Of a DNA stretch of 64,000 nucleotides, positions 60,910 to 64,000 are shown one piece after another. A program made the position numbers and the translations under genes. Under the pieces are notes generated by a model. It ran no database searches and had not been told where the DNA came from. It saw only the letters and a list, made by a program, of their open reading frames with translations. Every line of letters starts with the position of its first letter. Positions within the stretch are counted from its first letter, which is position 1. The DNA comes from Rhodococcus sp. 4CII (GTDB taxonomy: Bacteria; Actinomycetota; Actinomycetes; Mycobacteriales; Mycobacteriaceae), in assembly GCF_014256275.1 (NCBI RefSeq), contig NZ_JACCFE010000002.1, forward strand, positions 6,945,501 through 7,009,500, written 5' to 3'.

Positions 60910-61803
60910 ATGCGCGCCGACGACCTGCTGGTCCTGCTCGAGATCGCCCGATGCAAATCACTCGTCGGAGCCGGCGCTGCCCTCGGCCTGAACCACACCA
61001 CCGTCTCCCGACGCATCGCGGCTCTCGAACGAGAGCTGAATGCACCGGTCATCTCGCGATCCGCCCAAGGATGTGAACTGACCGAACTCGGAAACAGCCT
61101 CCTCGGCTCCTGCGAGCAGATCGAGACGGCGCTCTTCGATGCACGCGACTACGCACACCGTCGCAAATCCGATCAGTCACTGTCCGGTCTGGTGCGCGTG
61201 GCCACCACCGAAGCGTTCGGGGCCTACTTCGTCACCCCGGTTCTCGCCGATCTGCACAAGATCAACCCCGAGCTTCAGGTCGAGATCGTCACCCAAACTC
61301 GGCTGAACCCGTACAGCTCCGGAGCAGATATCGAGATCGGGGTCGGAGAACCCGTCCTCGGCCGACTCGGAGCGGAAGCTCTCACCCAGTACTCACTCGG
61401 TCTGTATGCCTCGGACGAATACGCTCGAGATCACGGACTTCCGCATTCGACCGACGAACTACGCCTACATTCCCTGATCTACTACATCGAAGGCCTCCTG
61501 CGCGTCGAAGACCTGGTCGTTCTCGGCCAGTTGACCACACAACGGCACGCCACTTTCGCGTCAACGAGCGTGCAAGCCCAGGCCATCGCCACGTTGGCGG
61601 GCGCCGGCATCGGACTGCTCCCCGCATACGTAGCCGATCGTGAGCCGACTCTGCAACGAGTCCTCTTCCCGGAGGTGCGCATCGTTCCCGAGTACACCGC
61701 ATGGCTGGCGTCCGGCCGACTTCGCAGACCCGCAGCGCCAGCAGTGATGCAGGCCATCCGCGAGGCTGTCGCCGAGCGGCAATCCGAGTTGCTACCTGAA
61801 TAG
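60910..61803 (+). CDS. LysR-family transcriptional regulator
   Basis: The 297-residue protein has an N-terminal LysR HTH (LLEIARCKSLVGAGAALGLNHTTVSRRIAALEREL) and a periplasmic-binding-like effector domain. ATG 60910 follows GGAAGGA. It is divergent from mmsB across 141 bases and is its likely activator. The motif TTVSRRIAALE, with R in place of the commoner SxxIxxLE order, is the AmpR/GcvA-like subgroup form. Confidence 0.9.
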   Translation: MRADDLLVLLEIARCKSLVGAGAALGLNHTTVSRRIAALERELNAPVISRSAQGCELTELGNSLLGSCEQIETALFDARDYAHRRKSDQSLSGLVRVATTEAFGAYFVTPVLADLHKINPELQVEIVTQTRLNPYSSGADIEIGVGEPVLGRLGAEALTQYSLGLYASDEYARDHGLPHSTDELRLHSLIYYIEGLLRVEDLVVLGQLTTQRHATFASTSVQAQAIATLAGAGIGLLPAYVADREPTLQRVLFPEVRIVPEYTAWLASGRLRRPAAPAVMQAIREAVAERQSELLPE

Positions 61804-61949
61804 CGCGGGAGAAGAAAGGCCGGACTTCAGTGCTGTTGACTCTTCGAATACTTCCTTCCCTCCAACAACGGCACCGCGGTTCCGGGTCAGGTGTCGCCTG
61901 CCACGAGCATGGGACCGCCCTGGTCTGAGTTCTGCCTCTCTGATGGGCC

Positions 61950-62079
61950 CGGCCAGTCGTGCCGGGAGTCCTTGGCGATACCAGCGTGACGCGGTCTGCT
62001 GAGACACTTTCAGCTCGACCGCCACATCCACATGCCGCCGCCCGCACCCGAACTGGTTTCCTTCCCTGCCGTTCATCAA
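61950..62079 (-). pseudogene. HTH fragment of a transposase (IS630-like)
   Basis: The minus strand reads GRRHVDVAVELKVSQQTASRWYRQ, the N-terminal helix-turn-helix typical of IS630/ISL-type transposases, then loses similarity. No DDE domain follows. Confidence 0.5.
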
Positions 62080-62589
62080 TTATCAAGCAGCTCGGCACAA
62101 ATGAAGTGCAACGACGCACCCTATTACCGAAAGATCGTTAATGGTCAGTGTGACGGACTCCGCGTCGTCGTACCTGACAAACCTGCTGATTCTGCGGATC
62201 GGCCAGGGGAGTGTTCTCATACCCGACTGGCGACCCACCGGCTCACCGCCGCCCAACGGGGCGAATCGGGAGGTTGGGTCACGTCGATGCCCTGTCCCGT
62301 GCTGCGCCCGACGCCCGCGTGAGCGCGGCAGGGGACTTGAATCGTCCATGGTCGCCGCCCTCCGTGGTGCGGCGGCAGCGCGGCTTCTGTTGACGACTGG
62401 CCAGGGTCAAAGGTTGAACCGGTCGATGAGCCACTGCACTGCGGTCGGATTGTCGAGGAGCAGCCCCGCGGTATGACCCGCACCCCGAGTTGCGTTAGCA
62501 GAGGGGGTGTGTCGAGGTTTCTTCGACGGGCTCGACTGGGTGGCCACCGCTCCGCCCACTGTCGCCCTGGGCCACAAAGATTTTCGGCG

Positions 62590-62793
62590 GCGACGTACCG
62601 TCGTATTCGGCTGGGTGTTCACGTCGCACCAGAGCGGGGCGGCCTCGTGGCCTTCGTCGCCGGACTCGTCCGCGACGAGTTCGACGGTTACGACGCCGGG
62701 TTCTTCGTGGCAGGCGGGCTGGGTGAGCTCGCCGTGGTGATGTCGCTCGCCATGGTCTCGAAGACCGAGCGCCTCCGGACTCTTGCGACGTAG
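62590..62793 (+). pseudogene. C-terminal remnant of an MFS transporter
   Basis: Plus strand: VFGWVFTSHQSGAA in one frame, then after a frameshift near 62640 LVAFVAGLVRDEFDGYDAGFFVAGGLGELAVVMSLAM to a stop at 62793. The order (HQ-GAA, charged loop with YDAGF, last helix) is that of the C-terminus of MFS carriers. Nothing upstream continues it. Confidence 0.5.
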
Positions 62794-63191
62794 GCTCGCG
62801 CACGGAGCGGACCACCAGGACAAACCGCGGCAGGGCCCGACAAGTACTTGTCGCCCGCAAATCCTCGAGGGCGGACCGTCGACGCACCATCTACTGCATG
62901 CAACCCGCGGCTATCCCGGCAAAGGCGTGACCCGCGAGACCTTCGGGGGACCGTCGACCTCGACGAATTCCTCGAGATCTCCGTGGAGTCGCTGCCGCGT
63001 TGCGCGCCCCGGGCGCGAACGACCACGATGAGCCGAACCCATCCGGTCATGAGCGTGGCGAGTGCTGCCGCATCGACCACAGGGGGATGTGCTGCGCGCC
63101 CGCGCGAGAGATTCAGACGATGCCATGGGCCAATCGATGTCTCGGCGAAGCGAATTCGAGGTCTTCGATCGATTTTCGGCCCGCTCGTTTC

Positions 63192-64000
63192 TCAGTGCCC
63201 CATCTCGGCGTAGAACTTTAGATGCGCGCTGGCGGTGTCGTCCCAGCTGTGCCCGCGTGCCAGTGCGCGGCCGCGGTAGACCTGGTCGGCGTCGCCGGGC
63301 CGCCGGAGGGCGTCAGCCATCTGCTGGTGGGTGGATGCGAACCGAACGGTGCTGCCGAAGACCTCGCGCAGGACGGGGAGGTCGCGGGCCACCACCGGTA
63401 CTCCCGCGGCGAGGGCTTCCATTGCGGCGAGGCCGAAGCCCTCCTTGGTGGAGAGGAACGCGAAGACGGTGGCCTGGGCGACGAGGGAGGGCAGGGCGTC
63501 GTCGTCGACGGTGCCGAGGATGGTCGGCCGTACGTCGAGCTGGGTGCATCGCGCATCGAAGTCGTCGCGGTACCCCCGATAGTCGAACAGTGTCTCGCCG
63601 CCGGCGAATACCAGTTTCAGGTCCGGTCTGTCGCGGCGAAGCAGGGCGTAGGCCTCGACGAGGTCGATGCTGCCCTTGCGGGGCTCGATGCCGCCGACGG
63701 CCAGTACGTAGTCGCCGAGTTTCTCGGCCCAGCGACGCCGTCCTGCGTCGTCGCGGACTGCTTTTTCGAATCGGGCTGCGTCGACGCCGTTCGGGATGAC
63801 GGTGGGGTCGAGTCCCCACCTGGTGTGTACCTCTGCGGCAACGGCTTCGGAAACGCAGATCCGCGCGTACGGTTCCACGACCGCGCGTTCGTGACAGGCG
63901 GCGAGTGCGGGGGTGGTGAACTGGTCGAGGTGGTGAATGGTGCGGATGCATCGGCCGACGGCGTTGGCGCTGATGCAGTCCTGGGCATGCACGATGTCGT
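63192..64000 (-). CDS. Glycosyltransferase family 4, MSMEG_0565 type (C-terminal part)
   Basis: The frame is open to the right edge (DIVHAQDCISANA at the boundary), so the start lies outside. The visible 269 residues show RTIHHLDQF, ICVSEAVAAEV, VIPNGVDAARF, YVLAVGGIEPRKG (donor-site region), LGTVDDDALP and the E-X7-E motif in STKEGFGLAAMEALAAGVPVV. This is the GT4 retaining fold; the sequence agrees with the MSMEG_0565 family found in an actinobacterial nitrilase/radical-SAM gene set. It transfers a sugar from a nucleotide donor; the acceptor is unknown. It seems to begin a region unrelated to the debris beside it. Confidence 0.9.
   Translation of the reverse strand, partial: DIVHAQDCISANAVGRCIRTIHHLDQFTTPALAACHERAVVEPYARICVSEAVAAEVHTRWGLDPTVIPNGVDAARFEKAVRDDAGRRRWAEKLGDYVLAVGGIEPRKGSIDLVEAYALLRRDRPDLKLVFAGGETLFDYRGYRDDFDARCTQLDVRPTILGTVDDDALPSLVAQATVFAFLSTKEGFGLAAMEALAAGVPVVARDLPVLREVFGSTVRFASTHQQMADALRRPGDADQVYRGRALARGHSWDDTASAHLKFYAEMGH

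Larger units (their letters stand above)
61804..63191. other. Region of decayed genes
   Basis: No intact gene lies between the LysR gene and the glycosyltransferase. Besides the transposase HTH and MFS tail, a minus-strand frame ending at 62407 (TAGLLLDNPTAVQWLIDRFNL) looks like the C-terminus of a lipase or other alpha/beta-hydrolase. 62800-63190 shows only chance frames. Confidence 0.5.

Noticed and set aside
1..64000. tRNA, rRNA, CRISPR arrays, replication origin
   Set aside because: I looked for cloverleaf-like segments, regular direct repeats and iteron clusters and saw none; short ones could be missed by eye.

Overview
This window is high-GC actinobacterial DNA and is most likely from Rhodococcus or a close mycolata relative. 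The clues are the IlvC protein, which matches the mycobacterial/rhodococcal sequence almost end to end as I recall it, a glycosyltransferase of the MSMEG_0565 type, GTG starts and 1-4 nt gene overlaps (ATGA, GTGA) throughout, and hairpin terminators without U-tracts. Three CoA ligases, five short-chain dehydrogenases (two of them close paralogs), many hydrolases, several IS remnants and broken genes, and an ilvC copy outside its usual operon all suggest an accessory catabolic island, possibly on a megaplasmid.

Layout. 1-7.0 kb (minus): the first 1370 residues of a non-ribosomal peptide synthetase (C-A-PCP-E, running off the left edge), translationally coupled to an upstream fusion of aminodeoxychorismate synthase (PabA-PabB) with a PrmC-like methyltransferase domain. 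7-8.4 kb: no intact gene, with one truncated conserved protein. 8.4-13.4 kb (minus): a CoA-based catabolic operon (acyl-CoA synthetase, enoyl-CoA hydratase, SDR, CocE-type hydrolase) facing a TetR regulator. 14.2-16.5 kb: a broken MHS-type transporter interrupted by a long TnpB. 17.1-22.1 kb (minus): a second acyl-CoA synthetase, a SnoaL-like protein, a small HTH-like protein and a second CocE-type hydrolase.

22.1-32.7 kb is an aromatic catabolic region: alpha/beta hydrolase, MpaB-like protein and aldehyde dehydrogenase; a vanillyl-alcohol-oxidase/eugenol-oxidase type flavoprotein; and a three-gene set of FAD monooxygenase, maleylacetate reductase and hydroxyquinol 1,2-dioxygenase, divergent from an IclR regulator. 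A 13-bp palindrome (TTCATTCAATGAA-like) lies in front of all three catabolic units and of the IclR gene, so they are probably one regulon: phenolic alcohol to aldehyde to acid, then decarboxylating hydroxylation to hydroxyquinol, ring cleavage to maleylacetate, and reduction to 3-oxoadipate.

32.7-42.4 kb: an IS110 remnant, an SDR, a PucR-type regulator, and two paralogous small proteins of unknown function (130 and 82 aa; the shorter lacks exactly the conserved core). Both have the same TCCGAC-N5-GTCGGA palindrome upstream. The short one leads an operon with an esterase and an APC permease. Also here are an SMR efflux gene, a YjbR-like protein and an alpha/beta hydrolase. 42.8-43.8 kb: an isolated ilvC.

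44-53.7 kb: an MFS transporter and SDR divergent from an IclR gene, followed by a six-gene operon (thiolase, CoA ligase, tandem PPC/DUF296 protein, SDR, GlcD-like FAD oxidase, gamma-carbonic-anhydrase-like protein) whose pathway I do not recognise. 53.7-54.7 kb: a mosaic of gene debris including a clpX piece. 54.7-61.8 kb: two quinone oxidoreductases, mmsA, an MHS transporter and mmsB, divergent from a LysR gene. 61.8-63.2 kb: more debris. 63.2-64 kb: the 3' part of a glycosyltransferase. I saw no tRNA, rRNA or CRISPR array.
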